Assembly (NCBI GenBank): GCA_964530325.1
Contig: CAZHAX010000009.1
Coordinates: forward strand, 56,462-120,461
Origin: CAZHAX01 sp964530325
Lineage (GTDB): Bacteria; Chloroflexota; Anaerolineae; B4-G1
Direction of reading: 5' to 3'
Length of the DNA: 64,000 nt
Shown piece by piece: positions 42,319 through 49,861 of the stretch (position 1 is its first letter; each line of letters begins with the position of its first letter). Under the pieces are notes generated by a model. It did not search any database, was not told the origin of the DNA, and was given only the letters and a program-made list of their open reading frames with translations. The position numbers and the translations under genes are program-made.

Positions 42319-43539
42319 GTGAGCAAGAGATCTGGTGACAAGATGACGAAGCCGGCCGGCGACACCGCCGACGAGCCAAGGCCCCGATCGCCTGCTGCTG
42401 CCACGAAGGACGGTAGCGCCTGGAGCTCCGGGACACGCATTCTCTTCTTCGCACTTCTGGCGGTGTGTGGGGCCTGGCTCCTATACGGCGCGCGGGCTCT
42501 GGTCGCCCCTCTGGGGGTCGCTGCACTGCTGGCCTACGTCCTCTATCCGGCCGTGCTCTTCGTGAAAAGGCGAGCTCGCGCGGGCAACCGGGCGGCAGCC
42601 ACCGTCGTATACGTGCTCTTCCTGACCGCCCTGGCAGCCGCGCTGGTACTCCTGGCGCCGCTCGTCGTCAGACAGCTGGCGCGCATCTCCGTCGAGCTGC
42701 AGCTGCTGCGCGAGCTGCTGGCGGCCGAGGCACCTCCTGTGTTCGCGCCCTTCGGGCTGGAGATTCCGCTCGACGAGATACTGGAGGAACTGGAGGCCCT
42801 TGCTTCGCAGTTCTTCCGGCCTGAGGAGCTCTTCAGGATGATCAGGGCGGCCACCTCCAATCTGGCCTGGGTCACGCTCACCTTCGTCACCACCTACTAT
42901 CTGCTGCGTGACTGGGACCACCTCAGGGAATGGCTCCTTGGCCTCCTGCCGGAGGCGCACCGGCCCGATGCCAGGCGGCTGCACGAGGAGATCAAGGTGG
43001 TCTGGCGGGCGTACCTCCGCGGCCAGCTGCTGCTGATGCTGTCGGTGGGCGTACTGACCGGCCTCGTCTCCGCCGGGCTGGGGCTGCCCGGGGCGGCGGC
43101 CCTGGGCCTTCTCGCCGGAGCGCTCGACCTGATCCCCTCGCTGGGGCCGACCGCTGCCGCCGTTGTCGCCGCCGCGGTCGCCTGGTTCGAGGTGTCTCCC
43201 AGGCTGGGACTGGCCAACCCCTGGTTCACGCTCGTTGTGGTCATCGCCTACGCGTTAACCCAGGTCGTCGAGAGCCTGTGGCTGCAGCCCCGTATTCTGG
43301 GCCGGGTGATGCGTCTCAACCCAGGCGTCGTATTCGTCGCCGTCATAGGTGCACTCGTGCTGGGGGGAGCGCTGATGGCCCTGGTAATCGTGCCCGTGCT
43401 CGCCTCTGTACGAGTGGTCGGCCGCTACCTTCACCGCCGTGTGTCGGGGCTCGCCCCCTGGCCCGAGGTCGAGGCTTCTGCAGCGGCGGCGGACGCAAAT
43501 GGCGCGGGCGATTCGACAGGCGGACACTCTTCATCGTAG
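42319..43539 (+). CDS. AI-2E family transporter (PerM/UPF0118)
   Basis: A 406-residue membrane protein with about eight helices. Family landmarks: a duplicated helical unit, SLGPTAAAVVAAAVAWF in the conserved pore-like helix, and the LWLQPRILGRVMRLNPGVV signature. It starts with GTG at 42319 with AGAGG nearby. Members transport autoinducer-2, or exchange Na+ and H+, and several are linked to osmotic or pH tolerance. The substrate here is unresolved. It ends 165 bases before the LysW-like gene and probably is not in the same transcript, since an extended -10 lies in between. Confidence 0.85.
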   Translation: MSKRSGDKMTKPAGDTADEPRPRSPAAATKDGSAWSSGTRILFFALLAVCGAWLLYGARALVAPLGVAALLAYVLYPAVLFVKRRARAGNRAAATVVYVLFLTALAAALVLLAPLVVRQLARISVELQLLRELLAAEAPPVFAPFGLEIPLDEILEELEALASQFFRPEELFRMIRAATSNLAWVTLTFVTTYYLLRDWDHLREWLLGLLPEAHRPDARRLHEEIKVVWRAYLRGQLLLMLSVGVLTGLVSAGLGLPGAAALGLLAGALDLIPSLGPTAAAVVAAAVAWFEVSPRLGLANPWFTLVVVIAYALTQVVESLWLQPRILGRVMRLNPGVVFVAVIGALVLGGALMALVIVPVLASVRVVGRYLHRRVSGLAPWPEVEASAAAADANGAGDSTGGHSSS

Positions 43540-43631
43540 ACCCGGCCCGCACCTCGCTGAACAGCACCCAGGCGTACACCTATTCTTCACCCTGTGTCGA
43601 CCAATCACTCACCACATTGAGGCCCCTGTCG

Positions 43632-43640
43632 TGCTATACT
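43632..43640 (+). promoter_or_regulatory. Extended -10 promoter for the LysW-like gene
   Basis: TGCTATACT is an extended -10 element (TGn plus TATACT at 43635-43640) about 65 bases before the ATG at 43704. No good -35 at 17 bases is present, as expected for this promoter class. Only a candidate. Confidence 0.45.
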
Positions 43641-43703
43641 ACACGAGATAATCTCTCACAACCGTCCGCCTCGCAGCATTGGAAGAGGCGGCGGAGGTTT
43701 GTT

Positions 43704-43928
43704 ATGTCCAAGGCGTATTGCCCCGATTGCGACGCAGTGATCACGGTGGACAACCCCCGTACGGGGGAGTTCATCCGCTGCGGCCAGTGCGGCTACGAGC
43801 TGGAGATAATCAGCACCCATCCGTTCGAGGTGGACTACCCGCTCGACTACGATTCAGGCTGGGACGACGAGGAAGAGGAAGAAGACGAAGAGGAATACGA
43901 GTACGCCCAGGAAGACGACGAGGGCTAG
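43704..43928 (+). CDS. LysW-like zinc-ribbon protein with acidic tail
   Basis: A 74-residue protein beginning with ATG at 43704 after a GGAGG ribosome site. Cys6/Cys9 and Cys26/Cys29 form a zinc ribbon closely resembling LysW/ArgW, the amino-group carrier of the AAA-type lysine or arginine pathway, followed by GYELEII and a very acidic C-terminus (residues 54-73). True LysW ends in ...EDWGE with a terminal Glu that is modified; this protein ends in ...DDEG with Gly74 last, so it may not carry amino acids in the same way. No lysX, lysZ, lysY, lysJ or lysK is in the window. A lysine-metabolising gene (kamA) and two ATP-grasp genes follow downstream, which makes a carrier role worth testing. Confidence 0.8.
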   Translation: MSKAYCPDCDAVITVDNPRTGEFIRCGQCGYELEIISTHPFEVDYPLDYDSGWDDEEEEEDEEEYEYAQEDDEG

Positions 43929-44071
43929 GACTGCGGAGGCTCATCTCTGCACAGCCGCGGCGGCGCTCGAGGGGGCTGACGCGGAGCCGCCCTCCGGCCG
44001 GGAACGAAAGGCAGGGGGCCAAGGCACCGTTCTCTCTCAGTCAAGCCAGTGGCTAGCTGAATCAGCAGGCC

Positions 44072-44100
44072 TTGATCGCAGCAACAAAGGGTGATATAAT
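44072..44100 (+). promoter_or_regulatory. Sigma-70 promoter of the kamA operon
   Basis: TTGATC (44072-44077), a 17-base spacer and TATAAT (44095-44100). Transcription should start near 44107, immediately before the hairpin at 44108-44128, leaving a leader of about 100 bases to the kamA ATG. Confidence 0.75.
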
Positions 44101-44107
44101 CGTCAAC

Positions 44108-44154
44108 GCCCCGCCGCAGAGGCGGGGCGCTGTCGTGCCTGAGCGCGGCGGGGC
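44108..44154 (+). promoter_or_regulatory. Leader with two competing hairpin halves
   Basis: GCCCCGCC (44108-44115) can pair with GGCGGGGC at 44121-44128 (5-base loop) or with an identical GGCGGGGC at 44147-44154. The two pairings are mutually exclusive and lie at the very start of the transcript. This could be an attenuator or translational switch, or just a stabilising hairpin. No T-run follows either stem. Confidence 0.4.
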
Positions 44155-44209
44155 GCCTCCGGCACCGCTCTCAGCGGCAGGCGAGTAAAGCGCAGCAATG
44201 GAGGGTGAA

Positions 44210-45697
44210 ATGGTTTCGACAAAGGAAGATGATGCCGGTTCGGATTCGCAGGAGCCTCCGGGTCCTGGGAGGCCTCCCCATCCGTTCGAGGACGTGCCGT
44301 TAGATCGATGGAACGACTGGCGCTGGCAGCTTACCAACCGTCTACGAACGTTACGTGACTTCGCCCAGGTGCTCGAACTGACCCCGGAAGAGAAGGCGGG
44401 GCTTTCGGCGTCTGGGCTCTTGCGTGCTGGCGTGACGCCCTACTTCGCCAGCCTGCTGGACCGGAAGGACCCCAGGTGCCCGTTGCGCAGGCAGGTCGTG
44501 CCCACCGCAGCGGAGGCTGTCCACAGAAAGGCCGAGAGCGACGACTCGCTAGCCGAGGATGCCCACTCACCCGTGCCGGGGCTGGTGCACCGTTACCCAG
44601 ACCGGGTTCTGATGCTGGTTACCACCGAATGCGCCGGCTACTGCCGCTTCTGCACGCGCAGCCGCATGGTGGGCCATTCGCACGCCCAGTTCAGCAGCAC
44701 TGAGCACGCGCAGCAGCTGGCCTACATCGCCGCCACCCCTCAGGTCCGCGACGTTCTGATCTCCGGAGGCGATCCCCTGCTCATGCCCGAACGGGTGCTG
44801 GAGACGATACTGCAGGGCCTGAGGTCGATACCACACGTAGAGATAGTGCGGATCGGCACCCGCGCCCCGGTCTTCCTGCCGCAGCGGATCACGGACGAGC
44901 TGGTGGACATGCTCCGCCGCTACCATCCGCTGTGGATGAACATCCACTTCAACCACCCGCGGGAGATCACTCCTGAGGTCGCGGCGGCGCTGGCCCGGCT
45001 GGCGGACGCCGGTATCCCTCTGGGCAGCCAGACCGTGCTGCTGGCGGGGATCAACGACTGCCCGAGCGTGATGATGGCCCTGGTCCAGAAGCTGGTGAAG
45101 AACCGCGTGCGCCCTTACTACCTCTATCAATGCGACCTGGTCAGCGGGGCAGGTCACTTCCGCACGCCGGTGGCCAAGGGCATCGAGATCATGGAAGCGC
45201 TCCGTGGTCATACCTCCGGCTTCGCCATCCCCAGCTACGTGATCGACGCTCCGCAGGGCGGCGGCAAGGTGCCTATCCTGCCCAACTACCTGCTCAGCAT
45301 GTCCGAAAGCCAGGCCGTGGTGCGCAACTACGAAGGCTTCATCAGCACCTACGCCCAGCCCACACAGTATGAGCCGCACCAGGCCTCCGACTGCCAGTAC
45401 TGCCGCCAGCGCAGGGCCGAGCAGGGGCAGGAAGGCGTGGCCGGACTGCTCGCCAACCGCGAGGCAACAATCGCCCCCGAGCATTGGCACGAGAGCCACA
45501 AGCGCACCATTGTGATCACGCCTCAGAGAACGCCTGGGGCGCTCTGGTCAGAAAACGGCACCCGCACAGAGCCGTGGCCGGAGGAAGGCCGCCCACACGC
45601 AGTGGCCTTCGGGCCGGTGGAGTGGCTGCGCACCAGGCCCCGCCGCACTCACCGCAGGCAGGCGGGAGTCCAGCCGGCGGACCAGCCCGGGAAGTGA
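44210..45697 (+). CDS. kamA: Lysine 2,3-aminomutase (radical SAM, KamA)
   Basis: A 495-residue radical SAM and PLP enzyme that interconverts L-alpha-lysine and L-beta-lysine. The CxxxCxxC cluster (ECAGYCRFC, about residues 141-148) binds the iron-sulphur cluster. ISGGDPLL and RIGTRAPVFLPQRI are family motifs. The PLP-binding Lys is in APQGGGK, and the Asp residues that contact the lysine amino group in CDLVSG and VIDAP are both present, so lysine rather than glutamate is the likely substrate. The N-terminal 40 residues and C-terminal 100 residues are less conserved. The ATG at 44210 is favoured because GGAGG precedes it by 5 bases; another ATG lies 12 bases earlier. It heads an operon with two ATP-grasp ligases and a GNAT. 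Confidence 0.9.
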   Translation: MVSTKEDDAGSDSQEPPGPGRPPHPFEDVPLDRWNDWRWQLTNRLRTLRDFAQVLELTPEEKAGLSASGLLRAGVTPYFASLLDRKDPRCPLRRQVVPTAAEAVHRKAESDDSLAEDAHSPVPGLVHRYPDRVLMLVTTECAGYCRFCTRSRMVGHSHAQFSSTEHAQQLAYIAATPQVRDVLISGGDPLLMPERVLETILQGLRSIPHVEIVRIGTRAPVFLPQRITDELVDMLRRYHPLWMNIHFNHPREITPEVAAALARLADAGIPLGSQTVLLAGINDCPSVMMALVQKLVKNRVRPYYLYQCDLVSGAGHFRTPVAKGIEIMEALRGHTSGFAIPSYVIDAPQGGGKVPILPNYLLSMSESQAVVRNYEGFISTYAQPTQYEPHQASDCQYCRQRRAEQGQEGVAGLLANREATIAPEHWHESHKRTIVITPQRTPGALWSENGTRTEPWPEEGRPHAVAFGPVEWLRTRPRRTHRRQAGVQPADQPGK

Positions 45698-45713
45698 TCG
45701 GAGGTAGGCTCGG

Positions 45714-46847
45714 GTGACGGGAGATGGAAGGCCCCGGCGGCCGTCCGGCCGCCGGGTCGCGCTTGTCTACAACCTGAAGCAAAGCGTCACTCCCCGCCCC
45801 GGCGCGCCTGCCGACGCGCTGGCCGAGTACGATTCCGTGCAGACGGTCGAGGCACTGGAGGCAGCGCTCCAGGCGGCGGGTCACGACGTAGTGCGGCTGG
45901 AAGCGGATGAGACGTTCCTGGATACAGTGCGCCGGGCTGCTCCAGACATCTGTTTCAACATCGCCGAAGGCCTAAGGGGTGAGGCCCGGGAGTCACAGGT
46001 GCCGGCACTCCTGGAGATGCTGGGCGTCCCCTACACGGGCTCCAAAGTGCTTGCCCACGCCCTGTCGCTGGACAAGGGCGCCGCAAAGCGTCTGTGGCGA
46101 GACAGCGGCCTGCCGACTGCGCCTTTCCAGGTACTGCGCCACGGCGACGAGCCGCTCCGCTGCGAGCTGGCCTATCCCCTGTTCGTCAAGCCGCTTAGTG
46201 AGGGATCCGGCATGGGCATCGACGCGCATTCCGTGGTCAACGACGAGGCCGCGCTGCGCGAGCAGGCACGAAGGGTGATCGAGACGTACGCCCAGCCGGC
46301 GCTCGTCGAGGGCTACCTGCCCGGGCGCGAGTTCACCGTCGGCCTGATCGGCAACGCCCTCCAGCCTGGCCACCAGCCGCCGGGACCGTTCTACAGTGCG
46401 GAAGGCTATCACGTCTTCCCGGTACTGGAGATCGACGCCCAAGTCGGTGCCGGCGACGGCCTGTACAACGCGGCGGCCAAGGCCTTCCTGCCGGGCGACG
46501 AGGGGGCGCCTCTCTACCTCTGCCCGGCCGACGTGCCGCGGGAACTCGAGGCGGAGATGGGGAGACTGGCGGTGGCCGCCTTCGACACGATAGGCGCTCT
46601 CGATATGAGCCGGGTCGACTTCCGCCTCGGCGCCGACGGCAGGCCCTACCTGCTGGAGATCAACACACTGCCCGGCCTCAACCCAACGTTGAGCGACCTG
46701 TGCATCATGGCGGCGGCCGAGGGGATCGAGCACGCCGTCTTGATCAACGAGATCCTGGCCCTGGCGGCGAGCCGCTACGCGCAGGAAGGGCTGTGGGAAG
46801 GCGGAGTGCCCAGACTGGAAGGCCTCCCCCTCCCCGCTGCGGCATGA
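45714..46847 (+). CDS. ATP-grasp ligase of D-Ala-D-Ala ligase type (first of two)
   Basis: A 377-residue enzyme with the Ddl fold. FNIAEGLRGEARESQVPALLEMLGVPYTGS is the central segment, YPLFVKPLSEGSGMGI the ATP-lid/lysine region, and FRLGADGRPYLLEINTLPGLNP the metal-binding C-terminal core. The usual N-terminal GGxSxEHEVS of Ddl is replaced by VYNLKQSVTP, so the amino-acid specificity is probably different from D-Ala-D-Ala. It starts with GTG after GGAGG, 17 bases after kamA, and overlaps the second ligase by 4 bases. Ligation of beta-lysine to an amino acid or to a carrier is a reasonable hypothesis. Confidence 0.85.
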   Translation: MTGDGRPRRPSGRRVALVYNLKQSVTPRPGAPADALAEYDSVQTVEALEAALQAAGHDVVRLEADETFLDTVRRAAPDICFNIAEGLRGEARESQVPALLEMLGVPYTGSKVLAHALSLDKGAAKRLWRDSGLPTAPFQVLRHGDEPLRCELAYPLFVKPLSEGSGMGIDAHSVVNDEAALREQARRVIETYAQPALVEGYLPGREFTVGLIGNALQPGHQPPGPFYSAEGYHVFPVLEIDAQVGAGDGLYNAAAKAFLPGDEGAPLYLCPADVPRELEAEMGRLAVAAFDTIGALDMSRVDFRLGADGRPYLLEINTLPGLNPTLSDLCIMAAAEGIEHAVLINEILALAASRYAQEGLWEGGVPRLEGLPLPAAA

Positions 46848-47857
46848 CGCGCGGACGGTCGCAGGCCAAGGTCGTCGTCCTCTACAACGACAGCCAGGCG
46901 CTGATCAAGGGCGAGGCGCGCGATCTGCTGGCCGACCGTGGTGTCGTGGCCTGCGCGCAAGCCATCACCGGCGCGCTGGGCGCATCGGGCTACGAGGCGA
47001 CAGCATTGCCCCTCCGCGGCGACGTTGAGTCCGCGCTGGCCCCCTACCCTGCGGCCGAATGGCTTGTCTTCAACCTGGCCGAGGGCCTGCAGGGGCGACT
47101 CTTCGAGGAGGCCCGCATCGCTTGGGCGCTGGAGGCGATGGGCTACCGCTTCACCGGCTCCGCAGGAGAGGCCCTGGCCCGCTCTACAGACAAGGGTCGG
47201 GCCAAGGAGCTCCTCGCTGCACACGGCCTGGCAACGCCGCTGTGGGCGGTCTTTTCCACGCCGGACCAGGTATCTGAAGAGGCGGCGGGGCTCGGCTTCC
47301 CGCTGATCGTCAAGCCCGTGGCCGAGGATGGCAGCATTGGCATCGACCCGGAGGCAGTGGTGCACGATCTCCAGGCGCTGAGGAGCCGTGTGGCCTACGT
47401 CTCCTCCTGCCACCGCCAGGCGGCGCTGGCCGAGCGCTTTGTGGCGGGGCGAGAGTTCAACATCGCCCTGTGGGGCGAACCGCCCCAGACTCTGCCTGTG
47501 GCTGAGATCGACTTCGCGGCCTTCAGCGATCCGCATCAGCGGATAGTCTCCTTCGCCGCCAAGTGGGAGGAGGAGTCCTTCGAGTACACCAACACCCCGG
47601 TCCACTGTCCGGCGCCCGTTGACAGAGAGCTGGCGGCGCAGCTGGAAGAGAGCGCCCTCGGGGCCTGGGAGGCAATCGGCTGCCGGGGCTACGCCCGCGT
47701 AGACATGCGGCTTCCGGAAGACGGTCCTCCGCAGATCGTCGAGGTCAACTGCAACCCCGACATCTCGCCCGACGCCGGCTTCTTCCGGGCGGCGCGCGCT
47801 GCCGGGTATGACTACGAGGGGATGGCCGCGCACATCCTGGAGCTGGCGAGGGGCTGA
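46844..47857 (+). CDS. ATP-grasp ligase of D-Ala-D-Ala ligase type (second of two)
   Basis: A 337-residue ATP-grasp enzyme whose ATG at 46844 overlaps the previous stop by 4 bases. It has its own VVVLYNDSQALIK start, VFNLAEGLQGRLFEEARIAWALEAMGYRFTGS, IVKPVAEDGSIGI and VDMRLPEDGPPQIVEVNCNPDISP. It is a diverged sister of the upstream ligase (both share FN(I/L)AEGL and the YTGS/FTGS turn), so the pair probably arose by duplication and then took different substrates. Two consecutive condensations in one pathway would give a tripeptide-like or doubly substituted product. Substrates are unknown. Confidence 0.84.
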   Translation: MTRGRSQAKVVVLYNDSQALIKGEARDLLADRGVVACAQAITGALGASGYEATALPLRGDVESALAPYPAAEWLVFNLAEGLQGRLFEEARIAWALEAMGYRFTGSAGEALARSTDKGRAKELLAAHGLATPLWAVFSTPDQVSEEAAGLGFPLIVKPVAEDGSIGIDPEAVVHDLQALRSRVAYVSSCHRQAALAERFVAGREFNIALWGEPPQTLPVAEIDFAAFSDPHQRIVSFAAKWEEESFEYTNTPVHCPAPVDRELAAQLEESALGAWEAIGCRGYARVDMRLPEDGPPQIVEVNCNPDISPDAGFFRAARAAGYDYEGMAAHILELARG

Positions 47858-47868
47858 GTAACGAGGCT

Positions 47869-48342
47869 ATGATCAGACCAGCAGGACGGGAGGACAGGCC
47901 GTCGATAGAGGCCATCACCGCCGCAGCGGCCAACTTCACGCCCGAAGAGCGGCAGTGCGTCGCCGAGCTGTGGTCCAGCTACCTCGAGGAGGGGGAGAGC
48001 AGCGGCTACGAGTTCATAGTCTACGCCGAAGAGGGTGGACAGGTGCAGGGCTACGCCTGCTTCGGCTCCCACCCGCTCACCGATGGCGTGTTCGATCTGT
48101 ACTGGATAGCCGTGCTGCCCGACGCCCGGGGGCGGGGAATCGGCAGGGCCCTCCTGGACCGGGTAGAGGAACAGGTGCGAGCCCGGAAGGGTCGCCTCCT
48201 GTTGATCGAGACCTCGGACGGGCCCACCTACGCCGAAGCCCGCCATCTCTACGCGGCCAGCGGCTGCTCCGTACAGGCGACGATCAGCGACTTCTACGCA
48301 CCGGGCGATTCGCTGGTCATCTACGTCAAGCGGCTGACCTAG
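47869..48342 (+). CDS. GNAT family N-acetyltransferase
   Basis: A 157-residue acetyltransferase with the acetyl-CoA loop PDARGRGIGRALLDRVEEQ and flanking strands LYWIAVLPD and LLLIETSDGPTYAEARHLYAASGC. It begins with ATG 12 bases after the second ATP-grasp gene, so it is the last gene of the kamA operon. In Nepsilon-acetyl-beta-lysine synthesis a GNAT (AblB) acts next to KamA; this protein is shorter than AblB, so it is not a direct orthologue, but the same chemistry is plausible. It converges on rpoD with 40 bases between stops. Confidence 0.88.
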   Translation: MIRPAGREDRPSIEAITAAAANFTPEERQCVAELWSSYLEEGESSGYEFIVYAEEGGQVQGYACFGSHPLTDGVFDLYWIAVLPDARGRGIGRALLDRVEEQVRARKGRLLLIETSDGPTYAEARHLYAASGCSVQATISDFYAPGDSLVIYVKRLT

Positions 48343-48382
48343 GGCCGCAGCACCGGAGCAGCGGCGTCGCCCGGCCGCAGGT

Positions 48383-49567
48383 CTACACCCGGTAGCCGGT
48401 CAGGTCGCGGCTGTGGCGCGGATGGCGCAGCTTGCGCAGGGCGTCCTGCTCTATCTGGCGGGCCCGCTCTCGGCTCACGCCGAGCCTCTTGCCCACCTCC
48501 TCCAGCGTGTGGGGGCGCTGGCCGTCGAGGCCAAAGCGCAGGCGCAGGATACGAGCCTCGCGCGCGGAAAGGGACCGCAACACCCTCTCCAACTCCCCCC
48601 TCAGCCCAAGCCGTTCCGCGGCCTCGTCGGGGGCCGGCGAGCTGTCGTCCTCGATCAGATCGCCGAACTCCGCCTCGCCGCTGGCGCCCACGGGGCCGTC
48701 GAGCGACACGGGCTGCTGCCAGATCTGCATCATCCATTCAGCTTGATCCGCCTCCAGGCCGTTGACCTCCGAGGCCAGCTCGTCCGAAGTAGGCTGGCGA
48801 CCCAGCTCCTGCTCCAGAGCCTGGGCTTTCTTGATCAGCCGCCTGATGCGATCGCTCGTGTGCACGGGTATACGAATGGTCGACCTCTGGTCGGCCAGCG
48901 TACGCGTGACAGCCTGGCGGATCCACCAGAAGGCATAGGTGCTGAAGCGGGTCCGGCGCCGGTAGTCGAACCTATCTACCGCTTTGATCAGACCCTCATT
49001 CCCGGCCTGGATCAGGTCACCGAACGGCAGCCCGTAGCCGCGGTACCGCTTGGCCACGTTGATTACCAGGCGCGTGTTCCGCTCGATCAGTTCCCGGCGG
49101 GCCTCAAGGCCCTGGGAGGTGGCCAGCTTCAGCTCCGCCTGCTCCGAACTGCTGTGACCGTTCGCCGCCAGCCTGGCTTCGGCCTCTCGCCCTCGCTCTA
49201 GCTGCTTGGCCAGGTGCTTCTCCTCCTCGGGCGTCAACAGCGGGCCGGGGCGGATATCACCGAAGTAGAGGCTGATTGTGTCGTCGGGTTCGACGTCCGC
49301 CGTGCTGTAGCCGCCACGCCGCCTGGCGCCGCCACTCAAGCCCGTGGCTGCTTCGTCGCCCACGTCGTCGGCGTCGCTCTCGTCACTGTGTACGGTGATC
49401 CCCTCCTGCTGGAGCAGCAAGAACAGCTCGTCCAGCTCGACGACTTCCCGCTCCGCCTCGGGCAGCAGCTCGAGCACCCGATCCAGCGTGATGTACCCCT
49501 GCTCGCGCCCCTCATTGAGCAGAGTCGATACCACGTCTGCTATGTCCAGAAGTTCGATGTCGTCCAA
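48383..49567 (-). CDS. rpoD: RNA polymerase sigma-70 factor (RpoD/SigA type)
   Basis: A 394-residue primary-type sigma factor. Region 1.2 appears as DDTISLYFGDIRPGPLLTPEEE. Regions 2.1-2.4 run from ELIERNTRLVINVAKRYRG through LIQAGNEGLIKAVDRFDYRRRTRFSTYAFWWIRQAVTR, and region 4.2 is the HTH TLEEVGKRLGVSRERARQIEQDALRKLRH. Region 1.1-like residues 1-80 are acidic and helical. It has the full set needed to read TTGACA/TATAAT promoters, consistent with the many such promoters in this window. A near-perfect consensus promoter lies 100 bases upstream. The gene converges with a GNAT gene. Confidence 0.95.
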   Translation of the reverse strand: MDDIELLDIADVVSTLLNEGREQGYITLDRVLELLPEAEREVVELDELFLLLQQEGITVHSDESDADDVGDEAATGLSGGARRRGGYSTADVEPDDTISLYFGDIRPGPLLTPEEEKHLAKQLERGREAEARLAANGHSSSEQAELKLATSQGLEARRELIERNTRLVINVAKRYRGYGLPFGDLIQAGNEGLIKAVDRFDYRRRTRFSTYAFWWIRQAVTRTLADQRSTIRIPVHTSDRIRRLIKKAQALEQELGRQPTSDELASEVNGLEADQAEWMMQIWQQPVSLDGPVGASGEAEFGDLIEDDSSPAPDEAAERLGLRGELERVLRSLSAREARILRLRFGLDGQRPHTLEEVGKRLGVSRERARQIEQDALRKLRHPRHSRDLTGYRV

Positions 49568-49667
49568 TTCAACTCACCTTGACGCTGGCAGCTGGTATGA
49601 TCCAAAGCCGCTCCAGCCTCAACCAGTGCGTCACTCTTGCCCTGCACTCTTGTGCTTCCTGACGGGC

Positions 49668-49696
49668 ATTATACACTATTCTACCTATATTGTCAA
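49668..49696 (-). promoter_or_regulatory. Perfect consensus sigma-70 promoter of rpoD
   Basis: On the minus strand TTGACA (49691-49696), 17 bases, then TATAAT (49668-49673): both hexamers perfect with optimal spacing. The leader to the start at 49567 is about 95 bases. The rest of the 294-base gap to the divergent gene at 49862 holds no recognisable gene; an isolated TACAAT (49824-49829) has no matching -35. Confidence 0.85.
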
Positions 49697-49861
49697 TAGG
49701 TATCAGCCCTATCCTCAGTACTGGCACGATCCCCGCGCTGGGCGCCGACCCTCGACTCAGCCGTCCGGACGGTCTGACATGAATTTGATAGCTAGCCGCT
49801 AGGTAACACGCAGCTTGATCGCTTACAATGCTGGCAAAGCAATCTCGAGAGCGGAGGGACT

